From Gammaproteobacteria bacterium (GTDB lineage Bacteria; Pseudomonadota; Gammaproteobacteria; Ga0077536), in assembly GCA_016209015.1 (NCBI GenBank), contig JACQWY010000035.1, positions 115,743-179,742 on the forward strand: a DNA stretch of 64,000 bases. Reading direction: 5' to 3'. Positions within the stretch are counted from its first letter, which is position 1; every line of letters starts with the position of its first letter. The notes beneath the pieces were generated by a model. The model did no database searches, was not told the DNA's origin, and saw only the letters and a program-made list of their open reading frames with translations. The position numbers and the translations under genes are program-made. Of this stretch, positions 37,389 through 47,040 are shown piece by piece.

Positions 37389-38807
37389 ATGGCCGACAAG
37401 GATCTCTGCTATCTCACCGCGACCGAGGCGATCGCGAAATTCAAACGCAAGACGCTCTCGCCCGTCGAGCTCATGAAGGCCGTCATCGCGCGCTGCGAAG
37501 CCGTCAATCCGACGGTGAACGCGCTGACCTACACGTTCTTCGATCGCGCGCTCGCCCAGGCCCGCGCCGCCGAACGCCGTTATGCACGCGGCGCCGAGAC
37601 GCGCCCGCTCGAAGGCATCCCGCTCGCGGTCAAGGATCTCCATCCCGTGAAAGGCGAGATCACGACCTGGGGCTCGAAGGTCTACGAAGGCGTGCGCTCG
37701 GAATACACCGCACCGACGGTGCAGCGGCTCTTCGACGCGGGCGCCATCATGCATGCGCGGACGACGACGCCGGAGTTCGGCCACACCGGCCACGGTCACA
37801 GTCCGCTGTGGGGGGTGACGCGCAATCCCTGGAATCCCGAATACACCTCCGGGGGTTCCTCGAGCGGCGCCGGTGTCACGGTCGCGGCCGGCATGACGAC
37901 CCTCGCCGACGGCTCCGACGGCGGCGGCTCGATCCGCATCCCGGCTTCCGCCTGCGGCGTCTTCGGCTACAAGCCGCCGTTCGGCCGCAATCCGCAGGGC
38001 CTCGTGCCGACGAACAACTGGATGTTCCTGCACATGGGGCCGCTGACGCGCAGCGTCGCGGACGCCGCGCTCATGCAGAACGTGATGGCCGGTCCGTGCA
38101 CGGGCGACATCACGACCTTGAAGCCGAAGCTCGAGATCCCGAGACGCCTCGATGGCATACGCGGTCTCAAGGTCGCCTACTCGCCGGACCTCGGCTACTT
38201 CGAAGTCGACACCGAGGTCGCGCGCAACACCCGCGCGGCGCTGTCCGTGTTCAAGAGCCTCGGCTGCAGAGTGAAAGAGGTCGACGTGGGCTGGACGCAC
38301 GCGGTCTACGACGCCTGGATCGTGCAGTGGACCGGGATGTTCGCGGCGATCGCCGGCGGCTACGTGCCGAGCCACGGTTATCTCATGGACCCCTACGTGC
38401 GCGGCCTGCTCGAGCGCGGCCTGGCGATGAGCGCCGTGCGCGCGAACCAGACGACGTTCGTGCAGACCGAGATGTGGGCGAAGCTCGGCCCCCTCCTCGA
38501 CGAATACGACATCCTGGTCTGCCCGACGCTCGCGCTGCCCGCCGTGAAGGCCGAGCATCGCTGCGACGATCCGGATTTTCGCATCAACGGCAAACGCGTC
38601 CACGCCGAGCTCATGTGGTGCATGACCTATCCGTTCAATCTCGTGAGTCAATGCCCCGTCGCGACCGTGCCGAGCGGCTTCGCGAGCAACGGCGTGCCGA
38701 CGGGCCTGCAGATCGTCGGACGCACTTACGACGACGTGACGGTGTTCCGCGCGGCGGCGGCGTTCGAGAGCGCGCAGCCATGGCGCGGGGTGACGCCGGC
38801 GCTGTGA
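37389..38807 (+). CDS. Amidase (amidase-signature family)
   Basis: A 472-residue Ser-cisSer-Lys amidase. Catalytic residues are Lys82 (LAVKDL), cis-Ser157 in TSGGSSSGAG, and nucleophile Ser181 in DGSDGGGSIRIPA. The C-terminal PVATVPSGFASNGVPTGLQIVG closes the family core. There is no signal peptide. It hydrolyses an amide bond of an unknown substrate; the GatA role is unlikely because gatB and gatC are absent. AGGGGGAAC before the ATG is a good ribosome site. It opens the catabolic region, followed by a CoA-transferase and an FAD monooxygenase on the same strand. Confidence 0.92.
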   Translation: MADKDLCYLTATEAIAKFKRKTLSPVELMKAVIARCEAVNPTVNALTYTFFDRALAQARAAERRYARGAETRPLEGIPLAVKDLHPVKGEITTWGSKVYEGVRSEYTAPTVQRLFDAGAIMHARTTTPEFGHTGHGHSPLWGVTRNPWNPEYTSGGSSSGAGVTVAAGMTTLADGSDGGGSIRIPASACGVFGYKPPFGRNPQGLVPTNNWMFLHMGPLTRSVADAALMQNVMAGPCTGDITTLKPKLEIPRRLDGIRGLKVAYSPDLGYFEVDTEVARNTRAALSVFKSLGCRVKEVDVGWTHAVYDAWIVQWTGMFAAIAGGYVPSHGYLMDPYVRGLLERGLAMSAVRANQTTFVQTEMWAKLGPLLDEYDILVCPTLALPAVKAEHRCDDPDFRINGKRVHAELMWCMTYPFNLVSQCPVATVPSGFASNGVPTGLQIVGRTYDDVTVFRAAAAFESAQPWRGVTPAL

Positions 38808-39018
38808 CCTCGTTTTCCGCAGGTCCGGTTCGCGCCAGCGTAAGCGGACGCTCGGCCCGCGTGGCGCGTGTGCTCGAGGCGTGTCCGGCGATAGCGGTCG
38901 AACGTCCGGTTACGCCTGCGGCCTGAACGTCCGACGGCGCTGCTTCGCTTCCACCCATGGCCAAACCCCCATCGATTCCCTATCCTCTCCCTTCCCTGTC
39001 CACCCCAGAGTAAGCCCA

Positions 39019-40227
39019 GTGTTCGATCGCACTTTCGTCATCGTCGAGCTCGCCAACATCCTGGCCGGGCCGATCACCGCGCAGTACTTCGCCGAGCTCG
39101 GCGCGCGCGTCATCAAGGTCGAAAATCCCGCCACGCGCGGCGACGCGACGCGCGCCTGGCGCACCCTGAACGAGGATCCGCACAACGACGTGTCCTCGTA
39201 CTTCTCGTGCACGAACTGGGGCAAGGAATCGATCGCGCTCGATTTCACGAAGCCCGAGGGTCTTGCCGTCGCGCACGATCTCTGCCGGCGTGCGGACATC
39301 GTCACCGCGAGCTTCAAGCCGGGCGATGCGCAGAAGCTCGGGCTCGACTACACGACGCTCGCGAAGACGAACCCGAAGCTCATCTACGGCCAGATCAATG
39401 CGTATGGCGAAGAGGATCCGCGTCCGGGCTTCGATGCGATCGTGCAGGCCGAAGCGGGCTTCACGTATTTGAACGGGGAGCCGGACGGGCCGCCGACGAA
39501 GATGCCGGTCGCGCTCGTCGATCTGCTCGCCGCCCATCAATTGAAAGAGGCGCTGTTGCTCGCGCTGCTGAAGCGCGAGCGCACGGGCGACGGCAGCTTC
39601 GTCTCGGTCTCGCTGCTGCAGGCGGCCGTCTCCTCGCTCGCGAACCAGGCGACGAACTACCTCGTCGGCGGCGTCGTGCCGAAGCGCATGGGCTCCGAGC
39701 ATCCGAACATCGTGCCCTACGGCACAATCCTGCAGGGCTCGGACGGCCGCGGCGTCGTGCTCGCGGCGGCGACGGAGCGTCAGTTCCGGGATTTCGTGAA
39801 AGCGATCGGCCGGCCCGAGCTCGCGGACGATCCCGAGTATCAGACCGCCCGCCAGCGCGTCGCGAAGCGCGAGGAGCTGCTCGGCAGGATCCGCGCGAAG
39901 ACGAACACCATGACCTCGGCGGAGCTCGCGCAGGCGCTGAACGAATCGAAGGTGCCCTACGGTTTCGTGAACGACATGGCCGCGGTCTTCGAACAGGCCG
40001 GCGCGCAGGCGCTGCTCATGCAGGGCGAGCGTCTCGGCAAGCCGATCCGCGGCGTGCGGAGTTGCGCGTTCACGGGCGACGCGGGCAGGCGCGTGCTGCC
40101 GCTGCCGCCGCCGCATCTCCACGAGCATGCGCGGACGATCCTGCGCGTTCACCTTCGTTACGACGAGGCGAAGTGCGATGCGCTCGCGGGCGCCGGCGTG
40201 TTCGGCGATCTCGGAACCGGCACGTAA
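39019..40227 (+). CDS. CaiB/BaiF-family CoA-transferase (second copy)
   Basis: A 402-residue class III CoA-transferase, with catalytic Asp168 in VALVDLLAAHQLK and the usual N-terminal VELANILAGP, VIKVENP and KESIALDFTKPEG segments. The start is GTG at VFDRTFVIVELAN; the frame is open further upstream but that part is not conserved-looking. It is not a close duplicate of the CoA-transferase at 14.3 kb: the two differ through most of their length. It sits between the amidase and FAD monooxygenase genes, suggesting CoA activation of a catabolic intermediate. Confidence 0.9.
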   Translation: MFDRTFVIVELANILAGPITAQYFAELGARVIKVENPATRGDATRAWRTLNEDPHNDVSSYFSCTNWGKESIALDFTKPEGLAVAHDLCRRADIVTASFKPGDAQKLGLDYTTLAKTNPKLIYGQINAYGEEDPRPGFDAIVQAEAGFTYLNGEPDGPPTKMPVALVDLLAAHQLKEALLLALLKRERTGDGSFVSVSLLQAAVSSLANQATNYLVGGVVPKRMGSEHPNIVPYGTILQGSDGRGVVLAAATERQFRDFVKAIGRPELADDPEYQTARQRVAKREELLGRIRAKTNTMTSAELAQALNESKVPYGFVNDMAAVFEQAGAQALLMQGERLGKPIRGVRSCAFTGDAGRRVLPLPPPHLHEHARTILRVHLRYDEAKCDALAGAGVFGDLGTGT

Positions 40228-40307
40228 TCGCGCCGCGGCGGACGCAGGCCGGCCCCGGCCGCGATCCTCCAGAATCCGTCACCTCCCACCAGCCAAGAGA
40301 TCTCCGG

Positions 40308-41546
40308 ATGAATTCCCAGGCACCCGGTCGCATCGTCGTCGTCGGTGGATCCATGGCGGGTCTGTTCTGCGGCATTCTGCTGAGAAGGCTCGGCTACGAG
40401 GTCGAAGTCTACGAACGCGCGGGCGAAGCGCTCGCGAGCCGCGGCGCCGGCATCGCGACACATCGCGAGCTCTATGCGGCGTTCAAGCAGGCGGGCGTAC
40501 GCATCGATCGCGCGATGGGCGTCGAAACCGCGGGCCGCATCGCGATCGCGCCCGACGGCACCGTGCTCGGCACGCATCCCATGCCCCAGATCATGACGTC
40601 CTGGGGGCTGCTCTATCGCTTTCTGCGCCGCGAATATCCCGATGCGCACTACCATGCGGGCGCGGTGTTCGCGGATTTCAGCGAGGACGCCGACGGCGTG
40701 ACCGTACGCTTCGAGGACGGGCGCGAGACGCGTGCGGACTGGCTCGTCGCGGCCGACGGTCTGCACTCTTCGATTCGCGCGAAAGTGCTGCCCGCAGCCG
40801 TGCCGGAATACGCGGGCTATGCGGCGTGGCGCGGGCTCGTCGACGAAGCAGCGCTGCCCGCATCGTTTCTCGAGCAACTGTCCGGACAGTTCGCGTTCTG
40901 CCTGCCCGAGGGCGAGCACATGCTGGGCTATCTCGTCGCCGGTCCGAACGACGATCTCACGCCGGGCCGGCGCTGGTACAACTGGGTGTGGTATCGCCCC
41001 GCGGTCGGCGCGGCCGCGCTCGCCGATCTGCTCACCGACGAGTGCGGCCGGCATCATCCGCTCGGCATCCCGCATCACCTCATCCGCGCGGAGCACATCG
41101 CGAAAATGCGCGCGGACGCCGAGATTCGCGTCGCACCGCTGTTCCGTGAAGCCGTGCGGCGCACGGAGCGGCCGTTCCTGCAGCCGATCTACGACTTCGT
41201 GAGCCCGCGCCTGGTGTGCGGCCGCGTGCTGCTCGTCGGGGATGCCGCGTGCACGGCGCGGCCGCACATCGGCCTCGGCGTCTCGAAGGCCGCGGACGAT
41301 GCGGCGAAGCTCGCGCACGCGTTCTATCGCACGGACGTCGATCGCCGGAGCGCGCTCGCCGACTGGGAAGCCGATCGGCTGCGCTTCGCGCGCGCCGCGG
41401 TGAAGCACAGCCGCAGTCTCGGCGCGTATCTCGGTCCCGCGCAGACGACACCCGAAGGCCGCGCGCTCGCCGAGTTCAATCGTCGGCCGGAGACGGTGAT
41501 GGCACGCGCGGCGGCGACCGATCCGGAGCGCTACCTGGAGTACTGA
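40308..41546 (+). CDS. FAD-dependent aromatic monooxygenase, 2,6-dihydroxypyridine hydroxylase-like
   Basis: A 412-residue group A flavin hydroxylase. It has the Rossmann GGSMAGLFCG (residues 13-22), the ADGLHSSIR motif of NADPH/FAD binding, and the second FAD motif LVGDAACTARPHIGLG. The middle substrate domain with YAAWRGLVDE, WYNWVWYRP and HHLIRAEHI resembles that of 2,6-dihydroxypyridine 3-monooxygenase. It probably hydroxylates an electron-rich ring with NAD(P)H and O2; the substrate is inferred only by family. Its 3' end overlaps the antisense MFS gene by 71 bp. Confidence 0.9.
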   Translation: MNSQAPGRIVVVGGSMAGLFCGILLRRLGYEVEVYERAGEALASRGAGIATHRELYAAFKQAGVRIDRAMGVETAGRIAIAPDGTVLGTHPMPQIMTSWGLLYRFLRREYPDAHYHAGAVFADFSEDADGVTVRFEDGRETRADWLVAADGLHSSIRAKVLPAAVPEYAGYAAWRGLVDEAALPASFLEQLSGQFAFCLPEGEHMLGYLVAGPNDDLTPGRRWYNWVWYRPAVGAAALADLLTDECGRHHPLGIPHHLIRAEHIAKMRADAEIRVAPLFREAVRRTERPFLQPIYDFVSPRLVCGRVLLVGDAACTARPHIGLGVSKAADDAAKLAHAFYRTDVDRRSALADWEADRLRFARAAVKHSRSLGAYLGPAQTTPEGRALAEFNRRPETVMARAAATDPERYLEY

Positions 41547-42687
41547 GCCGGGACTGATACCAGAGCCCGAGCAGCGCGATGCCGATCCCCGAAATCAGGA
41601 ACGGCGCCCGGTAACCCACACGGTCTATCGCCGCACCGAGCAGCGCCACCCCCGTCCCCTGCCCCGCGAAGAGACTGAACGCGAACAGCGCGACCGCCGT
41701 GCCGCGCGCCTGCGGCGCGAGCTCGGTCGCCCGCAGTTGCAGCGTGTTGTGCATCATGTAGAAGCCGAAGCCGAGCCCGACGAGCGTCGGCGCGACCCAC
41801 GGCCAGTCCGGCACGAAACCGAGCGCCGAATAACAGCATGCCATCGCGAGCGCGCCGGCGATCAGCATGCCGCGTTCGCCGAGCAGCGGGATGATGCGGC
41901 GGACCTGCGCCGCGTAGACGAGCCCGCCGAGACCGAAGCACGTGAGCAGGAGCCCGATCACCGTATAGCTCACCGCGAAGCGGGTCTTGATATAGGCGCC
42001 GACGTAGGCCATCGCGCCGAAGAACAGGAAGCCTTCGAGGGCGACCGTCACGAGCACGCCGCGCGCGTGGCCGTCGCGCAGGATCTCGAGATAGGGCCGG
42101 AACAGCGCGCGACCGGTGAGCGCGACGTCCTTGCGGGGCTCGATGCGATGACGCGTCTGCGACCAGAGCAGCGCGGCCATCACGGCGGTCGTGACCCCGA
42201 ACAGCAGGAAGATGCGCCGCCAGCCCATGAGATCGGCGAGCACGCCGCCGAGACCTCCGCCCATGATCTGACCGAGGATGAGCCCGCCGAGGTAACGCGC
42301 GAGTGTCGCCTGACGCACCGTGTAGTCGATGTTGTCCGCGATGAAGGCCATCGACAGCGGCACGGTCGCCGCCATGAGCGCGCCGGACAGGAAACGCAGC
42401 GCGGTGAGCGTTTCGCTCCCGGGCGCGAAGGCCGAGGCGAAGATGAAGAGCGCCGAGAACGCGAGCGTCGCGGTCACGACGTGCAGCTTGCCGTAGCGAT
42501 CGCCGGCGGGACCGTAGACGAGCTGACAGAGGCCATAGGGAATGGCGAACGCGGTGACGACCATGCCGACGCGTCCGACGCTCATGCCGAAATCCTGCGC
42601 GAGCACGGGCAGGAGCGGGTCGGTGACGCGCATGACCGCGATCACGATGAAGCCCACCATGCTCAAGAGGACGATCAGGGCCGGCAT
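41476..42687 (-). CDS. MFS transporter, DHA1-type
   Basis: A 403-residue major facilitator with 12 hydrophobic segments. The loop 2-3 signature is YGPAGDRYGK, and the central break after helix 6 falls near SQTRHRIEPRKD. A GGGAG ribosome site precedes the ATG at MPALIVLLSM. It is divergent from hyuA and converges with the FAD monooxygenase, so it is probably the inner-membrane uptake or efflux system for the substrate of this region. The direction of transport is unknown. Confidence 0.88.
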   Translation of the reverse strand: MPALIVLLSMVGFIVIAVMRVTDPLLPVLAQDFGMSVGRVGMVVTAFAIPYGLCQLVYGPAGDRYGKLHVVTATLAFSALFIFASAFAPGSETLTALRFLSGALMAATVPLSMAFIADNIDYTVRQATLARYLGGLILGQIMGGGLGGVLADLMGWRRIFLLFGVTTAVMAALLWSQTRHRIEPRKDVALTGRALFRPYLEILRDGHARGVLVTVALEGFLFFGAMAYVGAYIKTRFAVSYTVIGLLLTCFGLGGLVYAAQVRRIIPLLGERGMLIAGALAMACCYSALGFVPDWPWVAPTLVGLGFGFYMMHNTLQLRATELAPQARGTAVALFAFSLFAGQGTGVALLGAAIDRVGYRAPFLISGIGIALLGLWYQSRLSTPGSAPDRSPPRVPSPSPADD

Positions 42688-42839
42688 CGATACTCCCGGG
42701 CAGGACGGACGTTCGCGAGGAAGCCGCATGATAGCTGCGCGCGCGACTCCCTCCAAGCCGCGCCCGAGGCTTGCGCCGCGGCACCCGAACTCAGTACGCT
42801 CTGAGCGCCTGTCACGACAACCACGAGGAGCGCGATGAG

Positions 42840-44879
42840 ATGAGGAATTTCCTGCTCGGCGTCGACGTGGGCGGCACGTTCACCGATTTCGTCGCCTACG
42901 ATCGCGGGCAGCGCGAGCTCACGGTCTGGAAGCAGCTCTCGACGCCGAAGGATCCGACGACCGGCATTCTCGGCGGGCTGCAAGCGATCGAGGCGCGCGC
43001 GATCGAGAACCTGCGTCTCGGCACGACGGTCGCCACGAACGCGATCCTCGAACGCAAGGGCGCGCGCGTCGCCTATGTCACGACACGCGGCTTCCGCGAC
43101 ATCCCTTTCCTGCAGCGCGGTCATCGCGAGCATCACTACGACAGCGGCTGGATCCGCTCCCGGCCGCTCGTCCGCCGTCGCGACTGCCACGAGGTCGACG
43201 AGCGCATCCTCGCCGACGGCGCGGTGCTGACGGCGCTCGACGAGGCCGGCGTGCGCGAGGTCGCAGCCCGGATCCGCGCCGCCGGCGACATCGAGGCGGT
43301 CGCGGTCGCCCTGCTCTTCTCGTACGTCAATCCCGTCCACGAGCAGCGCGTGCGCGAAATCCTCGCCGCGGAGCTGCCCGGGATGCCGATTTCGATCTCC
43401 TACGACGTGCTGCCGAAGTGGAAGGAATACGAGCGCGCCTCCACGACGCTCGCCGATGCCTACATCAAGCCCGTACTGCATCGCTACCTGCGCGACATGC
43501 GCGGCCGCTTCGACGAACGCGGCATCACGAAACACGTCGTGATGATCAAATCGAACGGCGGCGAGATGACGCTCGACGCCGCGCGCGAGCAGCCCATCCA
43601 CCTGACGCTCTCCGGGCCGACCGGCGGCGTCGTCGCGGCGAAGGCGATCGCCGAGAATCTCGGCCTCTCGCATCTCGTCACGCTGGACATGGGCGGGACG
43701 TCGACGGACTGCTCGACGATCGTCGATGGCAGCATCGCCTTCACGACGAGCTTCGAGATCGAATTCGGCCTGCCGGTGCAGGTCCCGATGATCGACATCC
43801 GCACCATCGGCGCAGGCGGCGGCTCGATCGCCTGGATGGACAAAGGCGGGATGTTGCGCGTCGGCCCGCACAGCGCGGGCGCCCAGCCGGGGCCGGTGTG
43901 CTACGGCTTCGGCGGCGAGCACGCGACAGTGACGGACGCGAACCTCGTCCTCGGCCGCATCAACCCCGCGAACTTCCTCGGCGGCAGCATGAAGCTCGAT
44001 CTGCCGCACGCGGAAGCCGCGCTCGCGCGGCTCGCCGATCCGCTCGGCATGAATGCGGAGCAGCTCGCGCTCGCCGTCTCGCGCATCGTGAACAACAATA
44101 TGGTCGGCGCGCTGCGCACGGTGCTCATCGAGCGCGGCTTCGACCCGCGCGACTTCGCGCTCGTCGCGTTCGGCGGCGCGGGCCCGCTGCACGTCTCGGA
44201 CCTCATGGCCGAGGCCGGCATCCCGCGCGGCGTCGTGCCCGTGCACCCCGGCCAGTTCTCGGCGCTCGGCTTCATCCTGACGGATGCCCGCGTCGATCTC
44301 GAACGCACGGTGCAGATGCACTCGCGGCGCTTCGACGCCGAGCGCGCGACGGCGATCCTGAAGGAGCTGATTGCGACGGGGACCGCGAATCTCGCCGAGC
44401 AGGGCTACACGCACCACCTCGCCGTCACGCGCACGCTCGACCTGCGCTACCTCGGCCAGAACTACGAGCTCGAGGTGGGGATCGACTTCGACGAGTTCAC
44501 GGCGGCGAACACCGCACGCGTCTGGGAGGCGTTCCACGCCCTGCACCAAGCGCGCTTCGGCTTCCACATTCCGAACGAAGTCATCGAGGCGATCACCATC
44601 AAGTGCACCGTGGTGTCGGTCGCTGAGCGGCTGGACTTCCCGACGCTGCCGGCGTCGGGCGGCTCGCCGCAGCCGACGGACCGCCGTCGCGCGGTGTTCG
44701 AGGACGGCGGGTTCGACACGCCGGTCTACGATCGCGCGGGCCTGCGAGCCGGCGATCGCATCACCGGTCCCGCACTCGTCGAGGAAGCCGCCTCGGTGAC
44801 GGTGCTCCGGCCCGGCTATCGGCTCGAGGTCACGGCCCACGGCCATCTGCTCGTACTCGCCCCCGGCGTGGAGAACTGA
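42840..44879 (+). CDS. Hydantoinase/oxoprolinase family protein, HyuA-type subunit
   Basis: A 679-residue subunit with an actin-like ATPase fold. It begins LLGVDVGGTFTDFVAYD (phosphate-1 loop) and includes NAILERKGARVAYVTTRGF, LDMGGTSTDCSTI (phosphate-2), IRTIGAGGGSIAW and FGGAGPLHVSDL. In the family (N-methylhydantoinase, 5-oxoprolinase, acetone and acetophenone carboxylases) this subunit phosphorylates the substrate carbonyl for ring opening or carboxylation. GAGGAG precedes the ATG. hyuB starts one base after its stop, so the two form one complex. Confidence 0.93.
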   Translation: MRNFLLGVDVGGTFTDFVAYDRGQRELTVWKQLSTPKDPTTGILGGLQAIEARAIENLRLGTTVATNAILERKGARVAYVTTRGFRDIPFLQRGHREHHYDSGWIRSRPLVRRRDCHEVDERILADGAVLTALDEAGVREVAARIRAAGDIEAVAVALLFSYVNPVHEQRVREILAAELPGMPISISYDVLPKWKEYERASTTLADAYIKPVLHRYLRDMRGRFDERGITKHVVMIKSNGGEMTLDAAREQPIHLTLSGPTGGVVAAKAIAENLGLSHLVTLDMGGTSTDCSTIVDGSIAFTTSFEIEFGLPVQVPMIDIRTIGAGGGSIAWMDKGGMLRVGPHSAGAQPGPVCYGFGGEHATVTDANLVLGRINPANFLGGSMKLDLPHAEAALARLADPLGMNAEQLALAVSRIVNNNMVGALRTVLIERGFDPRDFALVAFGGAGPLHVSDLMAEAGIPRGVVPVHPGQFSALGFILTDARVDLERTVQMHSRRFDAERATAILKELIATGTANLAEQGYTHHLAVTRTLDLRYLGQNYELEVGIDFDEFTAANTARVWEAFHALHQARFGFHIPNEVIEAITIKCTVVSVAERLDFPTLPASGGSPQPTDRRRAVFEDGGFDTPVYDRAGLRAGDRITGPALVEEAASVTVLRPGYRLEVTAHGHLLVLAPGVEN

Positions 44880-44880
44880 C

Positions 44881-46596
44881 ATGAAGCCCGTTGCCCAGAT
44901 GGATCTCGTCACCATGAACATCCTCGAGAACACCATGGTGTCGATCTGCCGCGAAATGGGGATCACGCTCATGAAGACGTCGTACTCGACGATCTTCAAC
45001 GAGGCCCTCGACTTCACCTGCGCGATCGCCTCGCCCAATGGCGAGATGCTCGCGGTCGCGGAATTCTGTCCGGCACAGATCGGCGGCATGCCGCTGCTCA
45101 TCCGCTCCTGCCTGCAGGAAATCCCGGTCAGCGAAATCGAGGCGGGCGACGTGCTCGTGCACAACGACCCCTACCGCGGCGGCCTGCACACGCCCGAGCA
45201 CACGCTGTTCTGTCCGGTCTACGTCGACGGCGAGATCGTCGCGTTCACGGTCGCAATCGGGCACGTCGCGGAAGTCGGCGGCATGGTGCCGGGCGGCTTC
45301 CCCTCGGAAGCGACCGAGATCTTCCACGAAGGCATCCGCGTGCCGCCGGTGAAGATCAAGAAGCGCGGCGAAGACGTCGTCGAGGTCTGGAAGCTCTGGC
45401 TCGCGAACGTGCGTACGCCGCGCTACAACTACGGCGACATGCGGGCGATGATTTCCGGCGTCGAGCTCGGCAGCGCGCGCCTCGCCGAGGTCGTGAAGAA
45501 ATACGGCCGCGAGGTGTTCAAGACGAACTGCTCCGATCTCATGGACTACGCCGAAGCGCGCATGCGCGCCGAGCTCGCCGAGATCCCGCCCGGCAAGTAC
45601 AGCTTCGTCGACTACATGGACAACGACGGCGTGTCCGATTCCGAGATCCGCATCGAGGCTCACTGCTACGTGCGCGACGGGACGATCGTCGTCGACTATT
45701 CGGGCTCGACGCCGCAGGTCGCGGGCCCGATCAACGCGACGCTCGGGGTGGCGTGGTCCGCGGCCTACAATGCGATCCTGCACCTGACGGATCCGAGCAT
45801 CCCGCGTAATTCGGGCTGCTTCCGGCCCATCAAGGTCATCGCGCCGAAGGGCACGATCGTCAACGTCGACTATCCCGCGCCCGAGGTCGGCGGCAACACC
45901 GAGACCCATCCGCGGATCGCCGGTGCCGTCATCGGCGCGCTCGCCCAGGCCGCGCCGCAGCGCGCGATGGCGGGCGAAGGCGGCACGCATCTGAACTTCG
46001 TCTTCGGCGGCCACGATCGCCGGCACGACGAGTACTTCGCGTGCTACGACATCGAGGTCGTGGGCTGGGGCGCGCGCCCGTTCGCGGACGGTAACGACGC
46101 GACGGATTCCATCAACGGCAACTGCCGCGTGATGCCGGTTGAAGTCTTCGAGACGCGCTATCCCTGGCTCACGGAGGAATACACGCTGCGGCCCGATTCG
46201 GGCGGCGCGGGCACGTTTCGCGGCGGCCTCGGCACGTCGAAGATCTACCGCTGTCTCGACGCCGAGATCACGGCCTCCCAGCTCACGGATCGCCACCAGC
46301 ACCAGGCCTACGGTCTCGCCGGCGGCGCGCCCGGCGCGACGGGCATGACGCACTACCAGGCCGCCGGCGCTCGCGAGTGGCAGACCATGGTCGAGGCGTT
46401 CCGCAAGCGTTCGACGAGCAAATGGTCGAATGTCGTGTTCAAGCCCGGCGATCGCGTGCAGATCCTGACCCCGGGTGGCGGCGGCTACGGTGATCCGAAG
46501 CGTCGCGATCCCGCACTCGTCCACGAGGACCTCGCCGACGGTTTCATCAGCCACGACACCGCGCGCCGCGTCTACGGCGTCGTGCCGAAGGAGTAG
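44881..46596 (+). CDS. Hydantoinase/oxoprolinase family protein, HyuB-type subunit
   Basis: A 571-residue HyuB-type subunit. Features are METVSICREMG-like ENTMVSICREMGITLMKTSYSTIF at the N-terminus, HVAEVGGMVPGGF with a probable metal-binding His, VHNDPYRGGLHTPEH, the strand YSGSTPQVAGPINAT, and the C-terminal GGGGYGDPKRRDP tail. With HyuA it carries out ATP-dependent hydrolysis of a lactam, hydantoin or imide, or carboxylation of a ketone; the substrate is not determined by sequence. One base separates it from hyuA and three bases from the zinc-finger gene. Confidence 0.93.
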   Translation: MKPVAQMDLVTMNILENTMVSICREMGITLMKTSYSTIFNEALDFTCAIASPNGEMLAVAEFCPAQIGGMPLLIRSCLQEIPVSEIEAGDVLVHNDPYRGGLHTPEHTLFCPVYVDGEIVAFTVAIGHVAEVGGMVPGGFPSEATEIFHEGIRVPPVKIKKRGEDVVEVWKLWLANVRTPRYNYGDMRAMISGVELGSARLAEVVKKYGREVFKTNCSDLMDYAEARMRAELAEIPPGKYSFVDYMDNDGVSDSEIRIEAHCYVRDGTIVVDYSGSTPQVAGPINATLGVAWSAAYNAILHLTDPSIPRNSGCFRPIKVIAPKGTIVNVDYPAPEVGGNTETHPRIAGAVIGALAQAAPQRAMAGEGGTHLNFVFGGHDRRHDEYFACYDIEVVGWGARPFADGNDATDSINGNCRVMPVEVFETRYPWLTEEYTLRPDSGGAGTFRGGLGTSKIYRCLDAEITASQLTDRHQHQAYGLAGGAPGATGMTHYQAAGAREWQTMVEAFRKRSTSKWSNVVFKPGDRVQILTPGGGGYGDPKRRDPALVHEDLADGFISHDTARRVYGVVPKE

Positions 46597-46599
46597 GCC

Positions 46600-46806
46600 A
46601 TGCGCTTTTCGGACAACGGTTATTACGTCGAGAAATACGTGAAGTGCGACTGCTGCGGCGTGCTCGTCTACGATGCGGGCCTGCGCGTCGAAGATGCCGT
46701 GCGCGGCGAGCTCGTGTACTGCTCCGCGTGGTGCCGGGAGTGGCAGACCCAGAAGTTCGCGGGTGTGGACTTCCCGAGCGTGAACGCTCGGTTGCACGGT
46801 GCGTAG
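46600..46806 (+). CDS. Treble-clef zinc-finger mini-protein linked to HyuAB
   Basis: A 68-residue protein whose ATG lies three bases after the hyuB stop, behind AAGGAG. Four cysteines are arranged C16-x2-C19-G ... Y-C41-S-x2-W-C45, with an extra C18; this CxxCG...yCSxxC order is the pattern of treble-clef fingers of the TRASH/MYM kind. The rest is charged and aromatic. Spacing demands co-translation with hyuB, so it is a likely third subunit, maturation factor or metal chaperone of the HyuAB enzyme. It is far shorter than the acetone carboxylase gamma subunit. The family is not recognised. Confidence 0.8.
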   Translation: MRFSDNGYYVEKYVKCDCCGVLVYDAGLRVEDAVRGELVYCSAWCREWQTQKFAGVDFPSVNARLHGA

Positions 46807-47040
46807 CGGAAAAAAAGGGGCACTATTCACCGGCAGGCAGAGGTAGCCGTCTGTAGACGTCGCCCTCGCGCAGGCGAGGGCCCGGTCGTTCAGCCCCGGC
46901 GCCGAGGTCGAACCATGGGGCGAGTGCAGATGCCAGCGCGGCGCGGCGCCCTCGAAAGCCCGAGGTTCACTGGAAAATTTTGCCCCCGAAATTTTGAAAG
47001 ATCAGCCACGGCGGGAGGCGTCGACAGGCCCCGCAGTCTG

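Noticed and set aside
38808..39018. Gap between amidase and second CoA-transferase as a regulatory leader
   Set aside because: No convincing promoter, hairpin or palindrome could be found.
14317..40227. Two CaiB/BaiF genes as a recent duplication
   Set aside because: The proteins share only family motifs and differ through most of their length.
46880..46925. Sequence with tRNA-like GTTC and GGTCGAACC strings
   Set aside because: No acceptor, D or anticodon arms could be folded around it.
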